Source: Sphingomonas lycopersici
GTDB taxonomy: Bacteria > Pseudomonadota > Alphaproteobacteria > Sphingomonadales > Sphingomonadaceae
NCBI RefSeq assembly: GCF_026130605.1
Contig: NZ_JANFAU010000018.1
Coordinates: 1 to 58,463 of the forward strand
DNA length: 58,463 nucleotides
Reading direction: 5' to 3'
Positions 1 to 8,494 of this stretch are shown here, in pieces (within the stretch, counting starts at the first letter, position 1; every line of letters begins with the position of its first letter). The notes below the pieces were generated by a model. It worked only from the letters and a program-made list of their open reading frames with translations, did no database searches and was not told the DNA's origin. The position numbers and the translations under genes were made by a program.

Positions 1-31
1 GCCCCCCCTTTTTTTTGGGGGGGGGGCCCCC
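1..31. other. Homopolymer tract at left edge
   Basis: The window opens with C7 (2-8), T8 (9-16), G10 (17-26) and C5 (27-31). Four adjacent homopolymers are not like any other intergenic sequence in the window. The G10/C5 part could fold as a hairpin, but a contig-end or assembly artefact is at least as likely. Confidence 0.6.
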
Positions 32-98
32 GGTCCGGGTGGCCTGCTAGCCTCTTCTGGCAATCGGCTCGCAGAAGCCGCCATCCAGGAGAGGATCC

Positions 99-2576
99 AT
101 GAGCAGGACGATCCGGCATCTGTGCATCATGCTCAAGAGCGGCGCGGCGGCGGTCGCACTGACCGCAGCAGGCGCCGCCCAGGCGGAACAGGCCGACCCC
201 GATAGCGCCAAACCCGCCGCCGCCGCGCAGCCGGTGCCCGGCGACATCATCGTCACCGCGCAGCGCCGCGCGGAATCGATCAACAGCGTCGGCATGTCGA
301 TCCAGGCGCTACCCGCCGAGACCTTGCAGGAATTGCGCGTCAACAACGTCCGCGATCTCGCCGCGGTGGTGCCGAGCTTCACCGTCGCGCAAAGCTATCA
401 AGGCGTTCCGACCTATACGTTGCGCGGGATCGGTTTCAACACGATCAACCTGTCGTCCACCTCCACCGTCGGCACCTATACCGATGAGGTCGCCTACGCC
501 TATCCGATCATGAACACCGGCCCGATGATCGATATCGAGCGGGTCGAGGTGCTCAAGGGGCCGCAGGGGACGCTTTACGGGCGCAATACGACCGCCGGCC
601 TGATCAACTTCGTCACCGGCAAGCCGAGCGAGGCGCCGTCGGGGGCGATGAGCATCGACGTCGGCAATTATCGCACGCTCAACGTCGGCGGCTATGTCAC
701 CGGGCCGATCGCGCAGGGGATACAGGCGCGGCTCGGCTATCGCGTGGACCTGAGCGATCAGGGCTGGCAGATCAGCAACAGCCGCGGCGACCGGCTCGGC
801 AAGGTCAAGCGCTATGGCGTGCGCGGCTCGCTCGCCTTCCAGCCGGGGCCGTTCCAGATCGACCTTTCGGCGACCTATTGGGTCAACAAATCCGATACCG
901 TCGCGGGACAGGGGATCGGCTTCACCCCCGCGACCACGCCGGGCAGCGGATCGACCGCCAGCCTGTTCAACGCGCCGGGGGTGGCGAGCTATATCGCCAA
1001 TAATGTCCCCACCAGCGGCAGCCAGGCCGATTGGGATCCGACCGCCGCGCGCTCGGCCAATATCGGGCGCGGCGCGGGGCTGTCGGGGCCGCTCGCGGAA
1101 GACAATTGGTTCGTCGGGCTGAAGGGGCGCATCCAGCTCAACCTGTCCGATCATGCGCGCATCGTCTCGCTGACCGGCTATAACGAGTTCGATCGGCAGG
1201 CGACGTTCGACTGGTCGGGGGTGCCCTATGAAATCCTGATCCAGAATGCGGTGGGGCATATCAAGAGCTTCGCGCAGGAATTGCGCGTCGAGGGCGACGG
1301 CGCGGGGTATAACTGGCTGATCGGCGGCTATTATGCCAAGGATACGATCCTCGACAGCAACCGCACCTTGCTAGGGCAGAATGCCAATGTCGGGCTGGTG
1401 CGCGCCGGCACCGCGCAATTGCTCGCCTCGCCGTTCAACGTCTTCGGCTACACACTCACCGACGCCGCCACCGCCTTCCGCACCTATCGCGATGTCGGCA
1501 ATATCGACACGCGGACATGGAGCATCTTCGCCAATGCCGATTATGCTTTCTCCGATCTGATCAAGCTGACCCTCGGCGGGCGCTATACTCGCGACAAACA
1601 GGATTACGCCGGCTGCTCGCGCGACTTCAACGGCAGCATGCTGCCCAACGTCAACCTCGCCAATCGCGCGCTGTTCTTCCAACTCTACGGCCAGCTCGCC
1701 GCGCCGATCAGCGCCAACCAGTGCAATACCTACAACCCCGCGACCAACAGCTTCGGGCTGGTCTCCTCAAGGATCGACGAGGACAATTTCGCGTGGCGCG
1801 CGGCGCTCGATATCACCCCGAGTTCGACGACCCTGCTCTACGCCTCGATCTCGCGCGGCTATAAATCGGGGACGACCCCGATCAACGCCGCCAATATCGC
1901 GCGGCAGAACGGGCCGGTGAAGCAGGAACAGCTCACCGCTTATGAAATCGGCGCGAAACTGGGGTTCCTCGAGCGCAAGGTACAGCTCAACCTCGCCGGT
2001 TTCTATTATGATTACAAAGACAAGCAGATCAGCACCTATTTCGCCGATCCGATCTACACCGCGCTCGCCCGGCTCGATAACGTGCCCAAATCGGAGGCCT
2101 ATGGCGTCGAAGGCGAGCTGACGATCCGCCCGACCAACGCCTTCACGCTGATCGGCAACGCCCTGTGGCTCAAGACCAGGATCAAGGATTATATCGGCAC
2201 CAACGCCGCCGGGCAGACGCAGAATTTCGCCGGCGCGCGCTTCATCTACAGCCCGGAACTGACGCTTTCGGGCACCGCCCTGATCGATCAGCCGGTCAGC
2301 GATCGGCTCAATGTCACCGCCAACGCCAATGTCCGCTATCAATCGCGTCAGACGACGGTGTTCGAGATCAACCCGCTCTACGACATCAAGGCCTATACCA
2401 CGGTCAATGCCGGGATCGGGGTGAAAGCCAATGACGATAGCTGGGCGTTCAGCCTGTGGGCGCGCAACCTGTTCGACCAATATTATTGGACGGCGGTGGC
2501 GAGCAACGCCAATGTCGTGGTGCGTTTCCCCGGGCAGACGCGGACCTGGGGCGCCACCGCGGCCTTCCGGTTCTGA
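99..2576 (+). CDS. TonB-dependent receptor
   Basis: Outer-membrane active transporter of 825 residues, a normal length for the family. It starts with a signal peptide (hydrophobic stretch about 13-28, ending AAQA). A TonB-box-like DIIVTAQRR lies near residues 49-57. The plug domain follows (VRDLAAVVPSF, then VEVLKGPQGTLYGRNTTAG, the typical plug end) and a 22-strand-type beta barrel ends in an aromatic Phe (AAFRF). The ATG at 99 has an AGGAGAGG Shine-Dalgarno a few bases upstream. It lies 23 bases before an acyl-CoA synthetase gene, and acyl-CoA dehydrogenase genes follow, so I infer that it imports a hydrophobic carboxylic acid or its precursor. The substrate cannot be read from the sequence. 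Sphingomonads carry many such receptors, often next to catabolic genes. Confidence 0.95.
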   Translation: MSRTIRHLCIMLKSGAAAVALTAAGAAQAEQADPDSAKPAAAAQPVPGDIIVTAQRRAESINSVGMSIQALPAETLQELRVNNVRDLAAVVPSFTVAQSYQGVPTYTLRGIGFNTINLSSTSTVGTYTDEVAYAYPIMNTGPMIDIERVEVLKGPQGTLYGRNTTAGLINFVTGKPSEAPSGAMSIDVGNYRTLNVGGYVTGPIAQGIQARLGYRVDLSDQGWQISNSRGDRLGKVKRYGVRGSLAFQPGPFQIDLSATYWVNKSDTVAGQGIGFTPATTPGSGSTASLFNAPGVASYIANNVPTSGSQADWDPTAARSANIGRGAGLSGPLAEDNWFVGLKGRIQLNLSDHARIVSLTGYNEFDRQATFDWSGVPYEILIQNAVGHIKSFAQELRVEGDGAGYNWLIGGYYAKDTILDSNRTLLGQNANVGLVRAGTAQLLASPFNVFGYTLTDAATAFRTYRDVGNIDTRTWSIFANADYAFSDLIKLTLGGRYTRDKQDYAGCSRDFNGSMLPNVNLANRALFFQLYGQLAAPISANQCNTYNPATNSFGLVSSRIDEDNFAWRAALDITPSSTTLLYASISRGYKSGTTPINAANIARQNGPVKQEQLTAYEIGAKLGFLERKVQLNLAGFYYDYKDKQISTYFADPIYTALARLDNVPKSEAYGVEGELTIRPTNAFTLIGNALWLKTRIKDYIGTNAAGQTQNFAGARFIYSPELTLSGTALIDQPVSDRLNVTANANVRYQSRQTTVFEINPLYDIKAYTTVNAGIGVKANDDSWAFSLWARNLFDQYYWTAVASNANVVVRFPGQTRTWGATAAFRF

Positions 2577-2599
2577 AGACGGTGATCGGGGAGCGGGAT

Positions 2600-4171
2600 G
2601 TGCTTGATGATGATGCGGAGACCATGTCGCTCCCCACGACTTTCGGTGCAGCGCTCCGCCACCACGCGATCGAGCGCCCCGACGCGATCGCGCTGCGCTT
2701 CGCGGGGCGGGTGACCAGTTACGCCGACGTCGACGCGCATGCCGATCGGGTCGCCAATGCGCTGGTTGCGATGGAGCTGAAGAAGGGCGACCGGATCGCC
2801 TATCTCGGCAAGAACAGCGATCATTCGATCGAACTCGCGCTGGGCGCGGCACGCGCCGGCGTGGTGTTCGTGCCGATCATCTGGCGGCTCGCCGCGCCGG
2901 AGGTGGCGCATATCCTGGCCGACAGCCATGCGGCGGCGCTATTCGTCGAGCCCGCTTTCGCGGCGATCGGCGACGCGGCAGCGGCGCGCGGGCTGGCGGT
3001 CAGATCGATGGACGAGGCGAGTTACCGCGCGTTCCGCGATGCCGCTTCCGCGACGCCGCCGGCAGTGGTGGTGGACGAACACGATATCGTGCTCCAGCTC
3101 TACACCTCAGGCACCACCGGCCTGCCCAAAGGCGTGATGCTGAGCCACGCCAACGGCATCCGCCAGCGTGCCAATATGATCGCCGCCGGGATCGACTGGC
3201 TGCTCGCCGATCCCGGCGACACCACGATCATCGCGATGCCCTATGGCCATATCGGCGGTGTCGGGGTGGTGCTGGGGGCGATCAACAGCGGGCAGGAACT
3301 GATCGTCCACGCCGAATTCGATCCCGGCGCGGTGATCGACGCGGTGGCCGAGCATCGCGTGCGGCGGCTGTTCCTCGTCCCCGCCGCGATCGGGATCATG
3401 CTCCAGCATCCCAAGGCCGCCGACGCCGATTTCTCGTCGATCGAGACGCTGTCCTATGGCGCCAGCCCGATCCCGCTGCCGCTGCTTCAGCAGGCGCTGG
3501 CGCGGATCGGCTGCGGCTTTGTCCAGGTCTATGGCATGACCGAGACCTGGGGGGCGGTGGTCGCGCTGCCGCCCGAGGATCATCTTCCGGGGCGCGAGCA
3601 TAAGATGACCGCGGCCGGCAAGGCGCTGCCCGGAGTCGAGCTCAGGATCATCGATGCCGCGGGCCACATGCTCCCGCCCCATACGATCGGCGAGGTCGCG
3701 ATCCGCAGCCCCAACAACACCCCCGGTTATTGGAACAAGCCCGAGGAAACCGCCAGGACCCTGATCGGCGACGGCTGGTTGCGCACCGGCGATGCGGGCA
3801 TGCTCGATGCGGAGGGCTATCTCTATATCCAGGATCGCATCAAGGACATGATCATCACCGGCGCGGAGAATGTCTATCCTGCCGAGGTGGAAAGCGCGAT
3901 CTACGGCCATCCCGCGGTGGCGGATGTCGCGGTGATCGGGGTGCCTGACGCGAAATGGGGTGAGGCGGTCAAGGCGATCGTGGTCCTGAAACCCGGCGAA
4001 CAGGCCGATGCGGACGCGATCATCGCGCACGCCCGCGCACGGATCGCAGGATTCAAATGCCCCAAATCGGTCGACTTCGTCGCCGCGCTGCCGCGCAATC
4101 CCGCCGGCAAGATTCTCCGCCGCGAGCTGCGCGCGCCCTTCTGGGCCGGGCACGATAGAAAGGTAGTTTGA
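2600..4171 (+). CDS. Acyl-CoA synthetase (AMP-forming, class I adenylate-forming)
   Basis: Activates a carboxylic acid to its acyl-adenylate and then acyl-CoA. All core motifs are visible: the ATP loop YTSGTTGLPKGVMLSH (about residues 165-180), VYGMTETWG, the hinge region WLRTGDAG and IKDMIITGAENVYPAEVE, and the C-terminal catalytic Lys in NPAGKILRREL. I chose GTG 2600 (523 residues) because GGGGAG lies 6 bases upstream. An in-frame ATG at 2624 (515 residues) has its only purine-rich site just 3 bases away. The stop is one base before the start of the next gene, so the two are probably one transcript with the receptor. The closest functional group is medium/long-chain or aryl acyl-CoA ligases (FadD/FadK/DltE-like); the substrate is not determinable. 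Confidence 0.93.
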   Translation: MLDDDAETMSLPTTFGAALRHHAIERPDAIALRFAGRVTSYADVDAHADRVANALVAMELKKGDRIAYLGKNSDHSIELALGAARAGVVFVPIIWRLAAPEVAHILADSHAAALFVEPAFAAIGDAAAARGLAVRSMDEASYRAFRDAASATPPAVVVDEHDIVLQLYTSGTTGLPKGVMLSHANGIRQRANMIAAGIDWLLADPGDTTIIAMPYGHIGGVGVVLGAINSGQELIVHAEFDPGAVIDAVAEHRVRRLFLVPAAIGIMLQHPKAADADFSSIETLSYGASPIPLPLLQQALARIGCGFVQVYGMTETWGAVVALPPEDHLPGREHKMTAAGKALPGVELRIIDAAGHMLPPHTIGEVAIRSPNNTPGYWNKPEETARTLIGDGWLRTGDAGMLDAEGYLYIQDRIKDMIITGAENVYPAEVESAIYGHPAVADVAVIGVPDAKWGEAVKAIVVLKPGEQADADAIIAHARARIAGFKCPKSVDFVAALPRNPAGKILRRELRAPFWAGHDRKVV

Positions 4172-4172
4172 T

Positions 4173-4847
4173 ATGACTTTCGCGCGCACCGACGAGCAAC
4201 GGATGCTCGCCGACACGCTCGATGCGGCGCTGGCGCGCGGCGCAATCGACTGGGCCGGTGCGATCGAAGCGACTGGGCTCGACGCGCTCGGCGTGGCGGA
4301 GGCGGACGGCGGGCTCGGCACCGATCTGCGCGACGCCGCAGTCGTCGCCGCTGCGCTCGGCCGCGCCAATGCCGCGCTCCCCTGGGCCGAATATTGGGTC
4401 GCCAGGCGCGGCGACGCCAGCAATGCCGCGGCCGACGTCCTCGCGGTGCTGCATTGCGCCGAAATGGTCGGGCTGTGCCGCACGATGCTGCGCGACGCCG
4501 CCTTGTTCGCCAAGGAACGCCACCAGTTCGGCGTCGCGATCGCCAGCTTTCAGGCGCTGCGCCACCGCATGGCCGATATGGCGATGGCGCTCGAACAGGC
4601 CGAAGTGATCACCGGCGCGGCGATCGATGCGCTGACCCTTGGCGGCGAGGACGCTGCGCGCACGGTGAGCGCCGCCCGCGTGATATGCGACGATGCAGCG
4701 CGCGTCGTCGGCGAGGGCGCGGTGCAGATTCACGGCGCGATGGGGCTGACCGCGGAGCTGCGCGTCGGCGGCTATTTCCGCCGCGCCTGCGCCTTGATGC
4801 AGGGCGACGGCGGCGCTCGCGCGCATCTCGCGCGCTACGCCGCCTGA
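4173..4847 (+). CDS. Short acyl-CoA dehydrogenase-like protein lacking the middle domain
   Basis: 224 residues against about 380 for a full acyl-CoA dehydrogenase. Residues 1-75 resemble the N-terminal helical domain (TDEQRMLADTL, ATGLDALGVAEADGG). Residues from about 95 onward match the C-terminal four-helix domain: CRTMLRDAALFAKERHQFG, then QIHGAMGLTAELRVGGYFRR, where the Glu after the Gly-rich turn corresponds to the usual catalytic-base/FAD region. The beta-barrel middle domain that normally shapes the FAD and substrate site is absent, without a visible frameshift. The gene starts one base after the acyl-CoA synthetase stop and converges with a full-length homologue with 13 bases of 3' overlap. 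I infer a possible partner subunit, as in alpha2beta2 dehydrogenases of steroid catabolism, but a decayed paralogue is also possible. Confidence 0.8.
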   Translation: MTFARTDEQRMLADTLDAALARGAIDWAGAIEATGLDALGVAEADGGLGTDLRDAAVVAAALGRANAALPWAEYWVARRGDASNAAADVLAVLHCAEMVGLCRTMLRDAALFAKERHQFGVAIASFQALRHRMADMAMALEQAEVITGAAIDALTLGGEDAARTVSAARVICDDAARVVGEGAVQIHGAMGLTAELRVGGYFRRACALMQGDGGARAHLARYAA

Positions 4848-5983
4848 TCGACCACGACGCGCGCGATCAGATCGCGCTGGATCTCGTTCGACCCGGCATA
4901 GATGCTCCCCGCGCGATTGTTGAGATAGCGCGGCATCGCCACCGCAATCGCATCGGGGGCATCGTCGAGCGCGCCGTCCCACAACGCCGCCATCTCCAGC
5001 GCGAGATGATCGAGCCGCTGCGACGTCTCGGTGCCGAGCACCTTGAGCATCGAGGGGCGCGTCGCGTCCGACGGGCCGCTTCCCTCCAGCGCCGCGATCT
5101 CGATCGCGCGCAACGCATCGATCGCGATCGCCTCGCGCGCCAGCCGCTCGCGGTTGCCGTCATGCGCCAGCCAGCCGGTCTGCTCCGCCGCCGCGCGGAT
5201 CGACGCGAGATGTGCGGCGAGGCTCGGCGCATAGCGCCCGCCGCGTTCGAAGGTCAGCAGATGCTTGGCGACCGTCCAGCCGTCATTCTCCGCCCCCAGC
5301 CGCCCGGCGACCGGCACGCGCACGTCGTCGAAAAACACCTGATTGAACTCATGCTCGCCCGCGAGCGTCGGGATCGGCGCGACGGTGATCCCGGGTGTCG
5401 CCATATCGAGCAGCAGAAAGGTGATCCCGGATTGCGGGCGCCCCTCGGCGCTGGTGCGGACGAGGCAGAACATGCGGTTGGCGAATTGCGCGTGGGTCGT
5501 CCAGATCTTGGAGCCGTTGAGCACATAATCGTCGCCGTCGCGCGTCGCGCGCATGCGCAGCGCCGCGAGATCCGATCCCGCCCCCGGCTCCGAATAGCCC
5601 TGGCACCAAACATCCTCGCCTGAGAGAATGCGCGGCAAGAGCGCAGCTTTCTGCGCCGCGCTACCATAATGCATGATCACCGGGGCGACCATCTTCAGCC
5701 CCTGCGGCGCGAGCGACGGGGCGTGGGCGCGGGCGCATTCCTCGGCGAAGATATAGCGCCGGATGCCGTCCCAGCCGGGGCCGCCATAATCGACCGGCCA
5801 ATCGGGCGCGGCCCAGCCCCGCGCATGGAGGATGCGTTGCCACGCCAGCGAGATATCGGGGTGGATGAACACGCTGGTCGCGCGCCGCGCGGCGCGCGCG
5901 AGATCGGCGGGCAGATTGTCGCGCAGGAAATCGCGCACCTCATCACGGAAGGCGCGCGTTTCGGGGGTCAACAGATGATCCAT
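4835..5983 (-). CDS. Acyl-CoA dehydrogenase
   Basis: Flavoenzyme that introduces the alpha-beta double bond into an acyl-CoA, passing electrons to ETF. It has 382 residues, full length. The N-terminal helical domain (residues 1-115, with RGWAAPDWPVDYGGPGW), the middle beta domain (CQGYSEPGAGSDLAALRMRA, NGSKIWTTHAQFA) and the C-terminal helical domain (YLNNRAGSIYAGSNEIQRDL) are all present. The ATG at 5983 was chosen because family members begin at this point; an in-frame ATG 42 bases upstream would only add an unconserved leader. It converges with the short homologue on the other strand. The GSIYAGSNEIQ ending resembles the FadE17/ChsE-like group used for branched or steroid side-chain acyl-CoAs, but this is a resemblance only. 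Confidence 0.93.
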   Translation of the reverse strand: MDHLLTPETRAFRDEVRDFLRDNLPADLARAARRATSVFIHPDISLAWQRILHARGWAAPDWPVDYGGPGWDGIRRYIFAEECARAHAPSLAPQGLKMVAPVIMHYGSAAQKAALLPRILSGEDVWCQGYSEPGAGSDLAALRMRATRDGDDYVLNGSKIWTTHAQFANRMFCLVRTSAEGRPQSGITFLLLDMATPGITVAPIPTLAGEHEFNQVFFDDVRVPVAGRLGAENDGWTVAKHLLTFERGGRYAPSLAAHLASIRAAAEQTGWLAHDGNRERLAREAIAIDALRAIEIAALEGSGPSDATRPSMLKVLGTETSQRLDHLALEMAALWDGALDDAPDAIAVAMPRYLNNRAGSIYAGSNEIQRDLIARVVVDQAA

Positions 5984-6037
5984 TGACGCATCATGCGTGG
6001 AACGCGCGCGCTGTCCACCTGACACAGGCGTCAGGGG

Positions 6038-6784
6038 TTACACATGCCGCCCTAGAAACCCCATTGCCGTCGCAAGCTGGATCAACCGCGCACGCGTCGC
6101 CGCGCCGAGCTTTTCGGCGGCATTGCGCAAATGGAAGCGTACGGTCGACACCGACAGCGACAGGATCGCGGCAATCTCCGCATTGGTCTTGCCCGCTGCC
6201 GCCCAGCGCACGCATTGCGCCTCGCGTGGGGAAAGCGTCGCGGGGGTCAGCCGGCGGCGCCGCGTCGCCAATTCGCTATGCGCGGCGAGGAATTGCAGCG
6301 CGGTGGTGAACATCTCCGCGGCATGCGCCGCGAATATTGCGGGTATGTCGATCGGCGCGGTCGTCACCCATACCACCGCCCCCACCTGCCCCCCGGCGAG
6401 ATGCGCCGGGGCGATGATCGCGCCGGTATAGCCGAATTCCTCGGTGACGCGCGAACAGTCGATCGCGTCGAGGCTGTGCGTCGGGCGCCACGAGCCGAGC
6501 CGTCCCTCGGCAAACCAGATCGGCTCGGCAAACACCCGCGCGGCGAGCAGGAAGCTCGACCGCAGCGCCAGCGCGCGATCGCGCCAATAAGCCGCCCCGG
6601 CGTCGACCCACGGCAGCGATTCGGCATAAGCGTGGCCGTTGCCGTCGGTCATCGGTTTGGGATCGCCGAGATCGCTCTGCACCGCGACGTAGGGCAGCCC
6701 CGCACGCCGGCCAGCCGCCGCGACCGCCGCCGCCAGGCGATCGACCGCCTCCCACGATAATTCCGGCATCGAGCCCTGATTCAT
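6038..6784 (-). CDS. LuxR-family transcriptional regulator
   Basis: 248 residues with a C-terminal LuxR/GerE helix-turn-helix (about residues 185-245): LSPREAQCVRWAAAGKTNAE, then ILSLSVSTVRFHLRNAAEKL. The N-terminal half (FLLAARVFAEPIWFAEGRLG region) has the size and outline of an autoinducer- or ligand-binding domain, but I cannot confirm the conserved acyl-homoserine-lactone residues. No LuxI-type synthase is in the window, so it would be a LuxR solo. The start at 6784 avoids an unconserved 35-residue leader from an ATG at 6889. It lies just upstream of the acyl-CoA dehydrogenase gene on the same strand, with 54 bases between them, and probably regulates the receptor/acyl-CoA cluster. Confidence 0.9.
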   Translation of the reverse strand: MNQGSMPELSWEAVDRLAAAVAAAGRRAGLPYVAVQSDLGDPKPMTDGNGHAYAESLPWVDAGAAYWRDRALALRSSFLLAARVFAEPIWFAEGRLGSWRPTHSLDAIDCSRVTEEFGYTGAIIAPAHLAGGQVGAVVWVTTAPIDIPAIFAAHAAEMFTTALQFLAAHSELATRRRRLTPATLSPREAQCVRWAAAGKTNAEIAAILSLSVSTVRFHLRNAAEKLGAATRARLIQLATAMGFLGRHV

Positions 6785-6913
6785 GCTGGCGCCCTCTCGG
6801 GCACCGCCTTGGACGGAAAGAAGCTGTGTCGCAATGGAGGCGCGTTGTCGAAGGCTGCTTCTGGTCCGGCACAATTGCCAAAGGGGCATTGCCCGATGCG
6901 GTTCCGGCGGTCA

Positions 6914-6949
6914 GCCAGTTCCTCCGCCGCTTGTGGAGAAGGAACTGGC
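6914..6949. terminator. Perfect inverted repeat between SDR and luxR-type genes
   Basis: GCCAGTTCCT (6914-6923) pairs perfectly with AGGAACTGGC (6940-6949), with a further short inner stem (CTCC/GGAG). It lies 10 bases beyond the SDR stop on the minus strand. There is no T run, so intrinsic termination is uncertain; it may be a 3'-end stabilising hairpin. Confidence 0.5.
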
Positions 6950-6958
6950 CACTCATAC

Positions 6959-7693
6959 TCAGGCCGCCGTGCCGCCGTCTATGTTGAGCGTCGTCCCGGT
7001 GATGTAACTGGCGTCCGGTCCGGCCAGGAATGCGACCGCGCCCGCGATTTCCTCGACCTTCCCGTAGCGGCCGAGCGGGATAAACGACATCATCTGTTGC
7101 GCGAAGTCGCCGTCGGCCGGGTTCATGTCGGTATCGATCGGCCCCGGCTGTACCGCGTTGACCAGGATGTTGCGCGCCGCGAGGTCCTTCGCCCAGCCAC
7201 GCGCGAGCGCCGCGACCGCCGCCTTGGTCGCGCTGTAGACCGCCGTCGCCGGAAAGGCGAGTTCGCCGGAGACGCTGCCGATCAGGATGATACGCCCGCC
7301 ATCGCGGAGGTGAGGCAAGGCCGCGCGCGTGCCGACATGCACTCCCTTCACATTGACCGCGAACTGGCGATCATAGACCTCGTCGGTATCCTGCTCCACA
7401 GCCGAGAATTCGGCGACCCCGGCATTGTGGACCAGCACGTCGATGCCGCCCAGTGCCGCCGCTGCCCGCTCGACGCCGGCGCGTTGCGAAGCGGGATCCG
7501 CGGCATCGGCCTGGAAGGCGAACGCGGTGCCGCCCGCAGCTTCGATCGCAGCGACTGTGGCATCGGCTGCCGCCTTGTTGCCGGCATAGGTGATCGCGAC
7601 CGCGGCACCGTCCGCGGCCAGCCGCTTGGCGATCGCCGCGCCGATCCCGCGCGATCCACCGGTGACGAGCGCCTTCTTGCCCAGAAGTGACAT
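6959..7693 (-). CDS. SDR-family NAD(P)-dependent oxidoreductase
   Basis: Classical short-chain dehydrogenase/reductase of 244 residues. The nucleotide-binding TGGSRGIGAAIAKRL is near residue 10. HNAG is near residue 87, the catalytic Ser is in LIGSVSG, and the YSATKAAV (YxxxK) motif supplies catalytic Tyr and Lys. The C-terminus ends ITGTTLNIDGG, as in FabG-like members. The start at ATG 7693 gives the usual length. It is divergent from the ArsR-like gene at 7823, with a palindrome in the shared 129-base spacer, so that regulator probably controls it. The substrate is unknown; such SDRs are often annotated 3-oxoacyl-ACP reductase-like without evidence. Confidence 0.94.
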   Translation of the reverse strand: MSLLGKKALVTGGSRGIGAAIAKRLAADGAAVAITYAGNKAAADATVAAIEAAGGTAFAFQADAADPASQRAGVERAAAALGGIDVLVHNAGVAEFSAVEQDTDEVYDRQFAVNVKGVHVGTRAALPHLRDGGRIILIGSVSGELAFPATAVYSATKAAVAALARGWAKDLAARNILVNAVQPGPIDTDMNPADGDFAQQMMSFIPLGRYGKVEEIAGAVAFLAGPDASYITGTTLNIDGGTAA

Positions 7694-7770
7694 GCAAATA
7701 CTCCAAAAATGGCCCGCGATCACGCCATCGTGCGCTGTCGGCAGCCGGGGATATGGAGCCGCGGTCTAAC

Positions 7771-7789
7771 AGTTCAATATTCCCGAACT
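7771..7789. promoter_or_regulatory. Candidate operator of the ArsR-like regulator
   Basis: AGTTC (7771-7775) and GAACT (7785-7789) form an inverted repeat separated by 9 AT-rich bases. It sits between the divergent SDR and ArsR-like genes, where a regulator controlling both would bind. Assignment is by position and symmetry only. Confidence 0.5.
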
Positions 7790-7822
7790 ATTAAATCAAC
7801 TCGCTCTTCCTATATCTGTCTC

Positions 7823-8134
7823 ATGCCTCGCTTCACCCATCCCCGGCTGGACGACGTTCCGCTCGATCTGGCGCTTCATGCTCTGGCTGATCCCAACCGA
7901 CTGGGCATGATCGCGAGGCTGGCGGCAACGCAACAATTGAGCTGCACGGGCGCCGCGCCGTGCGATTCGATTCCCAAGAGTACGCTGTCCAACCATCTCA
8001 AACTGCTGCGCGCCGCCGGGCTGATAGAGACGAAGCAGGCAGGGCGCGAGATGATCAACACGTTGCGCCGTGCCGAATTTGACCAGCGTTTTCCGGGGCT
8101 TCTCGATGCCGTTCTCGCCAACAATCTTTACTGA
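7823..8134 (+). CDS. ArsR-like winged-helix transcriptional regulator
   Basis: 103 residues, the usual size for ArsR/SmtB-like regulators. The winged helix includes ALADPNRLGMIARL (about residues 20-33) and the recognition helix region IPKSTLSNHLKLLRAAGLIE, followed by a wing around KQAGREMINTLRR. Two cysteines (41 and 47) stand just before the recognition helix; they could be redox or ligand sensing, though the classical CxC metal motif is absent. The start at ATG 7823 is the first that keeps only the conserved domain. It is divergent from an SDR gene, with an inverted repeat between them, which suggests self-regulation and control of the SDR. Confidence 0.9.
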   Translation: MPRFTHPRLDDVPLDLALHALADPNRLGMIARLAATQQLSCTGAAPCDSIPKSTLSNHLKLLRAAGLIETKQAGREMINTLRRAEFDQRFPGLLDAVLANNLY

Positions 8135-8494
8135 CGTCCGGCGGCAGCTTTCGAGATTGGATATGCCCCTGATTACGACGTTCTCAAGCCATGTCGCCGT
8201 CAGCAGGCGATGGGCGGCCCATTGTGGCTGATATCGAGATGGAGTGGTCCCCCGCTGAATGACCGGTTCCGGCGTGAGCAGACATTCGCGTCTCGACGAG
8301 GGAAGACCTGTGCGCGTTTTCTGGACGAGCGACGCCAGCGAAGGGGAATACTTCGAATCGCGAAAGTGCCGTGACCCCCAAATCTCGTCGGATGAGCGTG
8401 GATTGGGGAGGACCGCACTGGACGGGTCATGCCCAATTTTACTAGGAAATCAGCCGTTTTTCTAGGCTGCTTCGGACGCTTTTGGATGGGAAAC
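8135..8494. other. 360-base gap without a recognisable gene
   Basis: No convincing coding sequence is visible on either strand; short open frames here lack a Shine-Dalgarno and family motifs. The right end holds the small hairpin listed at 8451-8469. It might contain decayed sequence beside the tRNA, but I see no integrase or direct repeat of the tRNA end. Confidence 0.5.
8451..8469 (-). terminator. Weak hairpin downstream of tRNA-Gly
   Basis: CAGCC (8451-8455) pairs with GGCTG (8465-8469) around a 9-base loop, 26 bases past the 3' end of the minus-strand tRNA. It is short and followed only by ATTT, so termination is a weak inference. Confidence 0.3.

Noticed and set aside
8259..8465. Open frame of 68 codons between the ArsR-like gene and tRNA-Gly
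   Set aside because: No ribosome site and no recognisable motif; an open frame of this size is expected by chance.
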